Below, in pieces: positions 43,089 through 51,110 of a stretch of 64,000 nt of DNA. The notes beneath the pieces were generated by a model that worked only from the letters and a program-made list of their open reading frames with translations, searched no databases and was not told the DNA's origin. This stretch comes from Candidatus Leptovillus affinis (GTDB lineage Bacteria > Chloroflexota > Anaerolineae > Promineifilales > Promineifilaceae): contig JADIYP010000004.1 in the NCBI GenBank assembly GCA_016705235.1, positions 93,308 to 157,307 of the forward strand, written 5' to 3'. Numbering within the stretch: position 1 is the stretch's first letter; the number at the start of each line of letters is the position of its first letter. The position numbers and the translations under genes were made by a program.

Positions 43089-44060
43089 ATGAACTACACC
43101 TCTTTAGGCCGCACCGGTTTACAAGTTAGCCCGCTTTGCCTGGGCACAATGAACTTTGGCCCCGAGACCAGCGAAGCCGACAGCTATGCCATCATGGACA
43201 AAGCGTTGGAACTGGGCATCAACTTTTTCGACACGGCCAACGTTTACGGCTGGAAAAAAGGCGAAGGCGTAACCGAACAAATTGTCGGGCGTTGGTGGGC
43301 GCAGGGCAACGGCCGTCGCCAAAAAGTCGTCATCGCCACCAAAGTTTACGGCAGCATGGGCGACTGGCCCAACGAATCCAAACTCTCGGCCCGCCACATC
43401 AAACAAGCCTGCGAAGCCAGCTTGCGCCGCCTGCAAACCGACTACATCGACCTCTACCAGATGCACCACGTCGACCGCAACACCCCGTGGGAAGAAATCT
43501 GGCAGGCCATGGAGCAGCTCGTCCGCGAGGGCAAAGTCTTATACGTTGGCAGCAGCAACTTCGCCGGCTGGCACATCGCCCAGGCCAACGAAGCCGCCAA
43601 AGCCCGCCACTTCATGGGCCTGGTCTCTGAACAGAGCCTTTACAATCTCAACGCCCGCATGGTCGAATTAGAAGTCATCCCCGCCTGCGAGGGCTACGGC
43701 CTGGGCCTCATCCCCTGGAGTCCGCTGGCGGGCGGGCTGTTGGGCGGCGTACTGCAAAAAATCCAAAACGGCCGTCGCGCCTCCGAGCGCGTACAGGCTG
43801 CCGTAGAAAAGCACCGCGCCCAGCTTGAGCAATGGGAAGCCTTCTGCGCCGACCTGGGCGAGCAGCCGGCGGATGTGGCGTTGGCGTGGTTGCTGGGGCA
43901 AACGGCCGTGACCGCCCCCATCATCGGCCCGCGCACTCTGGACCAACTCACCGGCAGCCTCCGCGCTCTGGAAATCAAACTTTCAGCCGAAGATTTAGCC
44001 AAATTAGATGCTATCTGGCCTGGCCCCGGCGGCGCAGCTCCAGAAGCCTACGCCTGGTAG
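43089..44060 (+). CDS. Aldo/keto reductase
   Basis: A 323-residue (beta/alpha)8 oxidoreductase with AAGGA before the ATG. The catalytic tetrad is visible: Asp in FFDTANVYG, Tyr in the same motif, Lys in VIATKVYG and His in YQMHHVD. The NADPH site PWSPLAGGLLGG and the C-terminal GPRTLDQL follow. It is like the YajO/YdhF or voltage-gated K-channel beta group; the substrate is unknown. The next gene begins 6 bases after its stop. Confidence 0.9.
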   Translation: MNYTSLGRTGLQVSPLCLGTMNFGPETSEADSYAIMDKALELGINFFDTANVYGWKKGEGVTEQIVGRWWAQGNGRRQKVVIATKVYGSMGDWPNESKLSARHIKQACEASLRRLQTDYIDLYQMHHVDRNTPWEEIWQAMEQLVREGKVLYVGSSNFAGWHIAQANEAAKARHFMGLVSEQSLYNLNARMVELEVIPACEGYGLGLIPWSPLAGGLLGGVLQKIQNGRRASERVQAAVEKHRAQLEQWEAFCADLGEQPADVALAWLLGQTAVTAPIIGPRTLDQLTGSLRALEIKLSAEDLAKLDAIWPGPGGAAPEAYAW

Positions 44061-44066
44061 CCCGGC

Positions 44067-44705
44067 ATGGAAACCTACTTCATCACCATCGCCGGCAACA
44101 TCGGCGTCGGCAAATCCACCCTGGTCCGTTTGCTCACCCAACGGCTGGGCTGGGAACCGGTCTACGAAGCCGTCGAAGAAAACCCGTACCTGGCCGATTT
44201 TTACCAGGACATGCGCCAATGGAGTTTTCAATCCCAGGTCTTTTTCCTTTCCCGACGGCTGCGCCAACACCACAGCCTCTTACAGCTCAACAAATCCGTC
44301 ATCCAGGATCGCAGCGTCTACGAAGACGCCGAAATCTTCGCCCGCAACCTGTACGATCAAGGCAACATGAGCGATCGTGATTGGAATTGCTACTTCGACT
44401 TGTACCGCACCCTGGCGACCATGCTGCGCCCACCCGATCTCGTCATCTACCTGCGCGCTTCCGTGCCTACCCTGCGCCGCCGCATCAGCCAGCGCGGCCG
44501 GGATTACGAGCAAGAGATCGACATGGCTTACCTGGAACGCCTGAATAAACTATACGACCGCTGGTCGGCGGCCTTCCGCCTCAGCCCGGTGCTTACCGTA
44601 GACACCGATAACCTGGATTACGTGCAGCACGACGACCACCTGGACCAAATCTGGCAGAAAATAGAAGATCGCCTGCAAGGCAAAGATTATTTGGACCTGC
44701 GATAA
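44067..44705 (+). CDS. Deoxynucleoside kinase (dGK/dAK type)
   Basis: A 212-residue kinase with P-loop GNIGVGKST at residues 10-18, the substrate-binding ENPYLADFYQD, the ERS/DRS motif QDRSVYEDAEIF, and the lid LRRRISQRGRDYE. It phosphorylates purine or pyrimidine deoxynucleosides for salvage. It is co-transcribed with the aldo/keto reductase but with no clear functional link. Confidence 0.92.
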   Translation: METYFITIAGNIGVGKSTLVRLLTQRLGWEPVYEAVEENPYLADFYQDMRQWSFQSQVFFLSRRLRQHHSLLQLNKSVIQDRSVYEDAEIFARNLYDQGNMSDRDWNCYFDLYRTLATMLRPPDLVIYLRASVPTLRRRISQRGRDYEQEIDMAYLERLNKLYDRWSAAFRLSPVLTVDTDNLDYVQHDDHLDQIWQKIEDRLQGKDYLDLR

Positions 44706-45055
44706 TTTGACACACCAGCCCGGTGACGGTAGACTGGAGAGTCGAAGTGTGGGCATCCACTTGTGTGGACAACCACCTTTTACAAAAAGAATGCTGGGCG
44801 CCATCCAGACCCCGCAAACGTAGAAATTAACTTCGTTATCAATCAATCGCACACGCACACAAACCGGACGGGTAATCAGACAGACCCTAAGGGTTTGTTC
44901 TTGAGAAGTGATACCTATGGGAACTCAAACCCTTAGGGTCTTCCCAGAAAAACCCCAACAGTTACCTGACCGGGACAATTCCTCATTGTCCCCGCCTATG
45001 CGTCATGCGTACAGAACGATGTGGATGAGACCAAACACGAGGAGGTGAGGAAGAT
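44706..45055. other. Region upstream of rpsU with two hairpins
   Basis: The 350 bases hold a family E hairpin (44882-44941) and a small palindrome, GGGACAAT/ATTGTCCC with a 5-base loop (44972-44992), about 65 bases before rpsU. The latter could be an operator or a leader hairpin. Confidence 0.6.
44882..44941. repeat. Family E hairpin
   Basis: The 16-bp perfect arms AGACCCTAAGGGTTTG (44882-44897) and their complement (44926-44941) surround a 28-base loop. Confidence 0.85.
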
Positions 45056-45256
45056 ATGCCGAAAGTTGAATTACGACACAACGAATCGCAGGAGCAGCTG
45101 CTCCGTCGCTTTCGCAAAGAGGTCATGAAAAGTAAAGTATTGGCCGATGTGCGTCGCAAGCGTTGGTTCGTCTCGAAGAGTGAAGTCAAGCGCATTAAAA
45201 TGAAGAAGGCAGCCCGCCGTCAGCGCCGCGTCTCACGACAGGTTCCGACTTCTTAA
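45056..45256 (+). CDS. rpsU: 30S ribosomal protein S21
   Basis: A 66-residue basic protein of the normal S21 size with a strong GAGGAGGTGAGG site. The family pattern is clear: ESQEQLLRRFRKEVMKSKVL then RRKRWFVSKSEVKRIK and a basic tail KKAARRQRRV. It is a small-subunit protein near the anti-Shine-Dalgarno region. A terminator follows, so it is a single-gene unit. Confidence 0.96.
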   Translation: MPKVELRHNESQEQLLRRFRKEVMKSKVLADVRRKRWFVSKSEVKRIKMKKAARRQRRVSRQVPTS

Positions 45257-45280
45257 AAACCTCTTGTTTGGTTGATAAAA

Positions 45281-45312
45281 TCTCCGGGCGACTCTATTGC
45301 CCGGAGATTTTT
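45281..45312 (+). terminator. Terminator of rpsU
   Basis: The 9-bp stem TCTCCGGGC/GCCCGGAGA is followed by TTTTT and a second T run. Confidence 0.92.
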
Positions 45313-45326
45313 GCTTTTTTGGGGGC

Positions 45327-45356
45327 TTGACCAATGCCAACGGCCTATGGTAAACT
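45327..45356 (+). promoter_or_regulatory. Promoter of the short leader ORF
   Basis: TTGACC (45327-45332) and TAAACT (45351-45356) are 18 bp apart. The predicted transcript would start near 45363 and contain the 24-codon ORF and the two terminators that follow. Confidence 0.6.
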
Positions 45357-45405
45357 GCCGACGGTCTAATAACTTATCAAACTTACTAAATTTGGAGGTA
45401 CGAAC

Positions 45406-45480
45406 ATGATGCAAAAATTAAACGAAGTCCAGGTAAGCAAATTGAATATGCGTCGTGTGAGTACGCCTGTTTGCCGGTAA
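45406..45480 (+). CDS. 24-residue leader-type peptide ending in ..NMRRVSTPVCR
   Basis: The ATG at 45406 has GGAGG at ideal distance and a matching upstream promoter. The peptide is basic at its C-terminus (NMRRVSTPVCR) with its single Cys next to last. Structured RNA and a terminator follow directly. This order is that of an attenuation leader. The ending recalls Cys-ending leader peptides of sulphur genes in Actinobacteria, but that likeness is loose. A RiPP precursor is less likely, as no maturase is near. Confidence 0.6.
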   Translation: MMQKLNEVQVSKLNMRRVSTPVCR

Positions 45481-45582
45481 TCTGTTTCTGGTAATCCGTC
45501 AGTCACCAACTGAATAGCGATTACGGATCAGCCTTTAATCGGCTGCGGCCACGGTTCACATGACGAGACCCGTGGCTTTTTT
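45477..45582 (+). promoter_or_regulatory. Attenuator-like RNA with terminator 1
   Basis: GTAATC at the stop codon (45477-45482) or again at 45491-45496 can pair with GATTAC (45519-45524). ATCCGT (45494-45499) can instead pair with ACGGAT (45523-45528). Then comes a terminator: GCCACGG (45548-45554) with CCGTGGC (45570-45576) and six Ts. A ribosome at the Cys-Arg-stop codons would choose between the pairings. Confidence 0.55.
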
Positions 45583-45609
45583 GATCCAATTACGCAGCAC
45601 ACAGGCACC

Positions 45610-45682
45610 AGCGCCAGGTTGGCGCTGAGAGATAGGCCGCCACCACCAGCCACGGGACATTGAGTTGTTCGGTGGCTTTTTT
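45610..45682 (+). terminator. Second hairpin and terminator before the RIO kinase gene
   Basis: CAGCGCCA/TGGCGCTG is a strong hairpin. A 6-bp terminator stem then ends in GGTGGC (45671-45676) plus six Ts. GCCACGGG at 45649-45656 is also a perfect 8-base match to CCCGTGGC at 45569-45576 of terminator 1, so pairing between them would break both terminators. Confidence 0.55.
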
Positions 45683-45761
45683 ATTTTAAATCAATCGATC
45701 AGGCGGGACTGGATGAGAAATGTAATCAACCGCCAACTTAAACAGGATTTCCAAATTAGCA

Positions 45762-46709
45762 ATGAGTACCAATAACTGGCAAGAAAAATATGCCGACTAT
45801 GAATTTCAAGATAACGGCCGTTCCACCCACCGTCGTCGCAAAACCGCAAAAACACCGGCCAACGAGCGAGTCGCCGACATTCAGGAAATGGACGACGGCA
45901 TTGAAAGCTGGGTTCCCACCTATGCCGCCGCCCTGGACCCGCAGCACCACGAACGCCAATGGGTCATCGCCTCCGTCGAACATTTCTACCGTGAAAACAT
46001 CATCACCGACGTCACCCGGCTGGTGAAAGGCGGCAAAGAAGCCAACGTCTACACCTGCACCGCCCATCCGGCCACCGGCCTGGACCTGGTGGCGGCCAAG
46101 CTGTACCGCGAGCGCATGTTGCGCAGCCTGAAAAACGACGCCATCTACAAAGAGGGGCGCATGCTGCGCGACGCCGAAGGCAAACAAATTCGCAGCCGAC
46201 GGGAACGCACGGCCGTGCAAAACAAATCCGGCTACGGCCTGCACCTGGACTTCATGATGTGGATCGGCACCGAGTACCGCACCCAAACGCTGCTCCACGA
46301 CGCCGGCGCCGACGTGCCCAAGCCGGTCGCCCACAACGGCAGCGCCATCCTCATGGAGTTCATCGGCGATGAGTACGGCGCTGCGCCCGCGCTCAACGAA
46401 GTCGGCCTGAACCGGACCGAGGCCGGGCCGCTGTTCCGGCGGGTGATGGACAACGTGCGCCTGCTGCTGGACCATCACCTGATCCACGGCGATTTGTCTG
46501 CCTACAACATCCTGTACTGGGACGGCGACATCTGGCTCATCGACTTTCCGCAGGTGGTAGACGCCCGCGTCAACCCGCACGCCCTGGAGCTGTTGCAACG
46601 CGACGTGACCCGCGTGTGCGAATACTTCGCCCGTTTCGGCGTGGAATCCGACCCGGTGCAGCTAACGCTGGACCTGTGGCAGCCGTATATGCGGGAGATT
46701 GCCGATTAG
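45762..46709 (+). CDS. RIO1-type serine/threonine kinase
   Basis: A 315-residue protein. The RIO fold is recognisable: flexible-loop start VTRLVKGGKEANVYTC, Lys in VAAKLYRERM, catalytic loop LIHGDLSAYNILYW and metal-binding IDFPQVVDARVNPHA. Archaeal and eukaryotic relatives act in small-subunit ribosome maturation, so closeness to rpsU may mean something (inference). The stop codon merges with a palindromic repeat at 46708. Confidence 0.9.
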   Translation: MSTNNWQEKYADYEFQDNGRSTHRRRKTAKTPANERVADIQEMDDGIESWVPTYAAALDPQHHERQWVIASVEHFYRENIITDVTRLVKGGKEANVYTCTAHPATGLDLVAAKLYRERMLRSLKNDAIYKEGRMLRDAEGKQIRSRRERTAVQNKSGYGLHLDFMMWIGTEYRTQTLLHDAGADVPKPVAHNGSAILMEFIGDEYGAAPALNEVGLNRTEAGPLFRRVMDNVRLLLDHHLIHGDLSAYNILYWDGDIWLIDFPQVVDARVNPHALELLQRDVTRVCEYFARFGVESDPVQLTLDLWQPYMREIAD

Positions 46710-46746
46710 AGATTGGAGATTGGGTCTTCTCCAATCTCCAATCTCT
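46708..46746. repeat. Perfect 16-bp hairpin overlapping the RIO kinase stop codon
   Basis: AGAGATTGGAGATTGG and its complement flank the 7-base loop GTCTTCT. The first bases belong to the TAG stop. There is no T run, so it is a repeat more than a terminator. Confidence 0.8.
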
Positions 46747-46764
46747 AACCCCCTGATTGACTTT

Positions 46765-48552
46765 ATGAAACGACACAGCCTGACCTTTTTATGGATTTAT
46801 TTACGGCCGTTCGCCCTGCGCGTTCTGCTGTTAGGCGCGCTCATCCTGGCCAGTATTGGCTTGCAGCTTTACGCGCCGCAAATCATCCGCCGCTTTTTAG
46901 ACACCGCCCAAGCTGGCGCAGACGGCCGTGCCCTCAGCCTGATGGGGGCCATCTTCCTGGCCGTTGTGGTCTGCCAAAAAATAGTCACCCTCTACAGCAC
47001 CTACCTCAGCGAAGACCTGGGCTGGGCGGCCACCAACCGGCTGCGCGCCGACCTGGCGGCCCACACCATGCGCCTGGACATGGGCTTCCACAAGCTGCAC
47101 ACCCCCGGCGAAATCATCGAGCGCATCGACGGCGATGTGGGCAAACTGGCCGAATACTTCTCGCAGTTGGTGGTCCATGTGCTGGGCAACGCCCTGCTGC
47201 TCATTGGCGTGCTGGCCTTGTTGTTGCGCGAAGATTGGCGGTTTGGGCTGATTGGTTTGGCGTATGCGCTGGTCACGGCCGTCTTCCTCAGTCTGGTACA
47301 AAATCCAATGGTGCGCATCTGGGCCGAGGTTAGCCGAGCCTATGCCCAACTTTCCGGCTACCTGGAGGAGCGCTTCGGCGGCACGGAAGACATCCGCGCC
47401 AACGGCGGCGAAGCCTACGTGCTGCGCGGTCTCTATCCGCTTAACGCCGTCATCGCCCGCGAGCGCATCAAAACCGATCTGTTCGGCGGCTTCACCTTTT
47501 CCACCAGCCACATGTTTTACATCCTCACCCTGGCCGCCACGCTGGGCTTAGCCGCCACGCTCTTTATGCGCGGCGAGATGACGATTGGCGCGGTTTACCT
47601 GATGACCTTTTACATCGGCCTGATGGAAAGCCCCATCAAGTACATCCGCCGCCAGATGGGCAACTTGCAGCGCGCCGTCGCCAGCATTGGCCGCATCAAC
47701 GAGTTTTTCCAGTTGGAGCCAGAAGTGAAAGATGCGGGCACGGCCGTTCTGCCCCTCGCCGCGCCAACCGTTACGTTCAATAGCGTTACCTTCGCCTACA
47801 AAGACCAATTGTCAATGGTCTATGGCCAATCGCCACTCTCCAATCTCGTTCTGGATGGCATTACGTTTGAACTGGAACCCGGCAAAGTCCTGGGCATTCT
47901 GGGGCGCACGGGCAGCGGCAAAACCACCCTCACGCGCCTGCTCTTTCGCCTCTACGATGTGGACAATGGGGTCATTAGCCTGAACGGCCGTGATCTGCGC
48001 CATCTCACCCTCAGCAGCCTGCGCCACAGCGTGGGCATGGTCACGCAGGACGTACAGCTCTTCGAGGCCACCGTGCGCGACAACCTGACCCTCTTCCGCA
48101 ACTATGACACTTCCCGTCCGCCCATCGCCGACGCCGACATTCTGACGGCCGTCGAAACCCTCGGCCTGGGCGATTGGCTGCGCAGCCTGCCCGACGGCCT
48201 GGATACGCTGCTGCAATCGGGCGGGCAGGGCCTCTCGGCGGGGCAGGCGCAGCTGCTGGCCTTTACGCGCGTCTTCCTGCGCGATCCGCAGGTGGTGGTG
48301 CTGGACGAGGCGTCGTCGCGGCTGGACCCGGCGACGGAGCAGTTGTTGGAGCGGGCGATTGACCGCCTGCTGGCCGGTCGCACCGGCATCATCATCGCCC
48401 ACCGGCTGCAAACCGTGCAGCGCGCCGACGACATTTTGATATTGGAGAACGGCCGTGTCCTCGAATATGGCCCGCGCCTGCTCCTCGCCCACAACCCAGA
48501 CTCACGCTTCTCCCGCCTGCTGCAAACCGGGCTGGCCGAGGTGCTGGCATAG
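46765..48552 (+). CDS. ABC exporter subunit with canonical catalytic glutamate
   Basis: 595 residues from the ATG at 46765; the earlier in-frame start lies in the RIO gene end. Six-span membrane domain (residues 20-310) then a nucleotide-binding domain with Walker A GRTGSGKTTL, signature LSAGQAQL (degenerate Ala), Walker B VVVLDEASSRLD and H-loop IIAHRLQ. A repeat-coded stretch (QLSMVYGQSPLSN) sits early in the ATPase domain. It forms a heterodimer with the next gene: its own catalytic Glu works with the partner's normal LSGGQ. Confidence 0.9.
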   Translation: MKRHSLTFLWIYLRPFALRVLLLGALILASIGLQLYAPQIIRRFLDTAQAGADGRALSLMGAIFLAVVVCQKIVTLYSTYLSEDLGWAATNRLRADLAAHTMRLDMGFHKLHTPGEIIERIDGDVGKLAEYFSQLVVHVLGNALLLIGVLALLLREDWRFGLIGLAYALVTAVFLSLVQNPMVRIWAEVSRAYAQLSGYLEERFGGTEDIRANGGEAYVLRGLYPLNAVIARERIKTDLFGGFTFSTSHMFYILTLAATLGLAATLFMRGEMTIGAVYLMTFYIGLMESPIKYIRRQMGNLQRAVASIGRINEFFQLEPEVKDAGTAVLPLAAPTVTFNSVTFAYKDQLSMVYGQSPLSNLVLDGITFELEPGKVLGILGRTGSGKTTLTRLLFRLYDVDNGVISLNGRDLRHLTLSSLRHSVGMVTQDVQLFEATVRDNLTLFRNYDTSRPPIADADILTAVETLGLGDWLRSLPDGLDTLLQSGGQGLSAGQAQLLAFTRVFLRDPQVVVLDEASSRLDPATEQLLERAIDRLLAGRTGIIIAHRLQTVQRADDILILENGRVLEYGPRLLLAHNPDSRFSRLLQTGLAEVLA

Positions 48553-48560
48553 GCGGGAGA

Positions 48561-48663
48561 CTAGCAGTTTGTCGGAAAAGTAGCCGCGGTTTCTTACCGC
48601 GTCTTCCAGAGGCGGGGTAAGGATACCCCGGCTACAAAAAGAGGTTCTCCGACAGACTGCTAG
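48561..48663. mobile_element. MITE family C, copy 1 (103 bp)
   Basis: The ends CTAGCAGTTTGTCGGAAAA and CTAGCAGTCTGTCGGAGAA are inverted repeats with two mismatches. TA is present at both borders, as left by Tc1/IS630-type transposition. Nearly the same sequence is at 52761. Confidence 0.87.
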
Positions 48664-48703
48664 AGACTGGAGATCAGACAGTCTCCAATCTCCGCAAAGA
48701 ACT

Positions 48704-50608
48704 ATGAGCGAAACGAAACCAACTCAACTTTCAATCCGGCGCGGCACGTGGGCGCTGATTCGCTTTCGGCCGTGGGCCTTTTGGGGATCGGTGGCCTTTG
48801 CCTGCTACTCCTTCGGCGCCAGGCTGCTGCCCGGCTGGCTGGAAAAATCGGTCTACGACCAGCTAACCGGCGAAGCAGCAGGGGTAACGCCTGTCTACCT
48901 CCTCCTGGCGCTCCTCGTCGTTACGGAAGCGATTCGCCTGGGAGCGGATGTGGGCGGCAACTGGAATGCCGCCAAAGTGCGCATGGCCGGCCAATCGCTG
49001 ATGCGCCAGAACATCACCGCCAACGTCTTGCGCAAGCCGGGCGCGGTCCCCCTGCCGGTCTCTACCGGCGACGTGATGAACCGCCTCAGCGACGACCTGG
49101 GCGACTTCGCCGACTTCCCCACCTGGATTCCCGAACTGGTGGGGCACGGCCTATTCACCCTGTTTGCCCTGGTAATTATGTTCCGCATTGCGCCGGGGAT
49201 AACGGCCGTTGCCCTCATCCCCCTCATCATCGTCTTTTTCCTCAACCGCTTCGCCTGGCAGCGCTTCCTCACCTACAACCACGCCAGCCGCGCCGCCTCC
49301 AGCCGCGTCACCGGCTTCCTGGGCGAAACCTTTGGGGCCATCCAGGCCATGAAAATCGCCGACGCCGAAGCGGGCGTGATGGCCTACTTCGACGACCTGA
49401 ACGAAGCGCGCCGCCGCACCAACGTGCGCAACGGCGTCTTCTTCGCCCTCTTCCAATCCCTCTCCGACAACATGGGCGACGTGGCCGTGGCGCTGATGGT
49501 CGTTATGGCCGGGATTGGCCTGTCGCGCGGCGATTTCACTGTGGGCGATTTTGTTCTTTTCAGCAGCTACCTCTTCTTCGTCAGCCGCTTCCCGGCGATG
49601 GTCGGCAGCTACATCTCCGAAATTGCCCAGCAGCGGGTGGTGCTGGACCGCCTGCACGCCATCACCCCGGATGCGCCGCCGGAAAGCCTGGTGGCGCATG
49701 GCGATTTGCATGAAGAGGGAATTAACCACGGAGAGGCGGAGGGCGCGGAGGGGGGAAGAAGCACGGCCGTTGCCCCCCTGCACCTGCTGGAAATAAAAAA
49801 CCTCTCTTATCGCTATCCGTATTCCGCCAATCACAGCCCGTCGCCGGAAACACCAGACACGGATCACGCATCACGCATCACGGGTCACGGCATCCACGAC
49901 ATCTCCCTCACCATTCCGCGCGGTTCGTTCACCGTCGTCACCGGGCGCATCGGCGCCGGCAAGACGACGCTGCTGCGCGTGCTGCTGGGCTTGCTGCCAC
50001 AGGACAGCGGCGAGATTTTCTGGAATGGCGAATGGGTAACGGACCCGGCAGCGTTCTTCACGCCGCCGCGCAGCGCCTACACGCCGCAGGTGCCGCGCCT
50101 GTTCAGCGAGTCTTTGCGTGATAACATTCTGTTTGGACTGCCGGAGGAGAGCGTGGATTTGGCGAGGGTGGTGGCCACGGCCGTTCTCACCCCCGACATC
50201 GCCCAACTGGAAAACGGGCTGGACACCATCGTCGGGCCGCGCGGCGTGCGGCTCTCTGGCGGGCAGGTGCAGCGCGCCGCCGCCGCCCGCATGTTGGCCC
50301 GCCCCGCCGACCTGCTGGTCTTCGACGACCTCTCCAGCGCCCTGGACGTGGAGACGGAGCGGCAGCTCTGGGAGAGAATGCGGAGTGCGGAATGCGGAGT
50401 GCGGAATGAAGCCCACTCCCCACTCCGCACTCCACACTCCGCACTCACCTATCTGGTCGTTTCCCACCGGCGGCTGGCGCTGCGGCTGGCGGACCAGATT
50501 GTGGTGCTGAAAGACGGCCGTATCGCAGCCCAGGGCACGCTGGAACACTTACTGATAACATCGCCGGAAATGCAGCGCCTCTGGCACGGGGAAGTGAATG
50601 GCGAATAG
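48704..50608 (+). CDS. ABC exporter subunit with degenerate catalytic site and repeat-coded insertions
   Basis: A 634-residue partner of the preceding subunit. Walker A GRIGAGKTTL, normal signature LSGGQVQRAAA, but Walker B ends in Asp (LLVFDDLSSALD) where Glu is expected, as in the degenerate site of heterodimeric exporters. Two in-frame insertions look like genome repeats: one between membrane and ATPase domains (GEAEGAEGGRS and TDHASRITGHG, 49725-49890) and one between the D-loop and H-loop (RMRSAECGVRNEAHSP onward, 50380-50450). Because flanking motifs remain intact, the protein may still work. Confidence 0.88.
   Translation: MSETKPTQLSIRRGTWALIRFRPWAFWGSVAFACYSFGARLLPGWLEKSVYDQLTGEAAGVTPVYLLLALLVVTEAIRLGADVGGNWNAAKVRMAGQSLMRQNITANVLRKPGAVPLPVSTGDVMNRLSDDLGDFADFPTWIPELVGHGLFTLFALVIMFRIAPGITAVALIPLIIVFFLNRFAWQRFLTYNHASRAASSRVTGFLGETFGAIQAMKIADAEAGVMAYFDDLNEARRRTNVRNGVFFALFQSLSDNMGDVAVALMVVMAGIGLSRGDFTVGDFVLFSSYLFFVSRFPAMVGSYISEIAQQRVVLDRLHAITPDAPPESLVAHGDLHEEGINHGEAEGAEGGRSTAVAPLHLLEIKNLSYRYPYSANHSPSPETPDTDHASRITGHGIHDISLTIPRGSFTVVTGRIGAGKTTLLRVLLGLLPQDSGEIFWNGEWVTDPAAFFTPPRSAYTPQVPRLFSESLRDNILFGLPEESVDLARVVATAVLTPDIAQLENGLDTIVGPRGVRLSGGQVQRAAAARMLARPADLLVFDDLSSALDVETERQLWERMRSAECGVRNEAHSPLRTPHSALTYLVVSHRRLALRLADQIVVLKDGRIAAQGTLEHLLITSPEMQRLWHGEVNGE
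50380..50450. repeat. Palindromic repeat inside the ABC exporter reading frame
   Basis: GAATGCGGAGTGCGG repeats, then the inverted run ACTCCGCACTCCACACTCCG. It codes about 24 residues placed between Walker B/D-loop and H-loop, where homologues have almost none. Confidence 0.8.
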
Positions 50609-50686
50609 TTTGTTGGTTGGTTTGTTGGTTGGTTGGTTTGTTGGTTCACCATCTAACAAACCAACCAACCCTACCAACCAACAAAC
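50608..50686. repeat. TTGG-rich palindrome starting in a stop codon
   Basis: Runs of GTTTGTTGGTTGG on the left and CCAACCAACAAAC on the right form a long imperfect hairpin. The first G is the last base of the exporter's TAG stop. It fills the gap to the next gene. Confidence 0.8.
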
Positions 50687-50702
50687 TTCCCAAAGGATAA
50701 CC

Positions 50703-51050
50703 ATGGCAGTTAGCAAAAAAGGCTTACGCAAAGTCAATTACAAAGGACGGCAGTACCTCTGGCACGTCAACGAAATGGACGCCTGGCTGCCCGAACAGGG
50801 GTTTGTCGAACCCCAAAAAGTGCGGGTGCTGCACATTATCAGCAGCAACAAGCAGTTCATCGTCCACTACCGCCTGCCGCAGCCCGGCGAACCCCACACC
50901 TACCTTCGGGTGGAAGGGCCGCAGTTTCCGCGCCAGCCCGGCGCGAAACAAATCGAAGTGCCGCGCTGGAAGCACGACAGCAAACCTTATCCTACCGCTG
51001 ATTTTGTGCGCCGTCTGATTGAATGGTGCATGGGTCAAGATGGAGATTAG
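50703..51050 (+). CDS. Conserved-looking small protein, unknown function
   Basis: A 115-residue basic protein from the ATG at 50703 (AAAGGATAACC before it). It looks like a compact alpha/beta domain (VRVLHIISSNKQFIVHYRLP) with no signal or membrane span. Earlier in-frame codons belong to the TTGG palindrome. The stop TAG is part of a TAGAGACTGG repeat. No family recognised. Confidence 0.65.
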   Translation: MAVSKKGLRKVNYKGRQYLWHVNEMDAWLPEQGFVEPQKVRVLHIISSNKQFIVHYRLPQPGEPHTYLRVEGPQFPRQPGAKQIEVPRWKHDSKPYPTADFVRRLIEWCMGQDGD

Positions 51051-51110
51051 AGACTGGCGGTTGGAAATTAGAGATTAAGCGAATATCCAATCTCCGAAAA
51101 AAGGAAAATC

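Noticed and set aside
45600..45640. TPP riboswitch, because CTGAGA follows a GC hairpin
   Set aside because: The other conserved TPP parts (ACCC...ACCTGAT and the closing stem) are missing.
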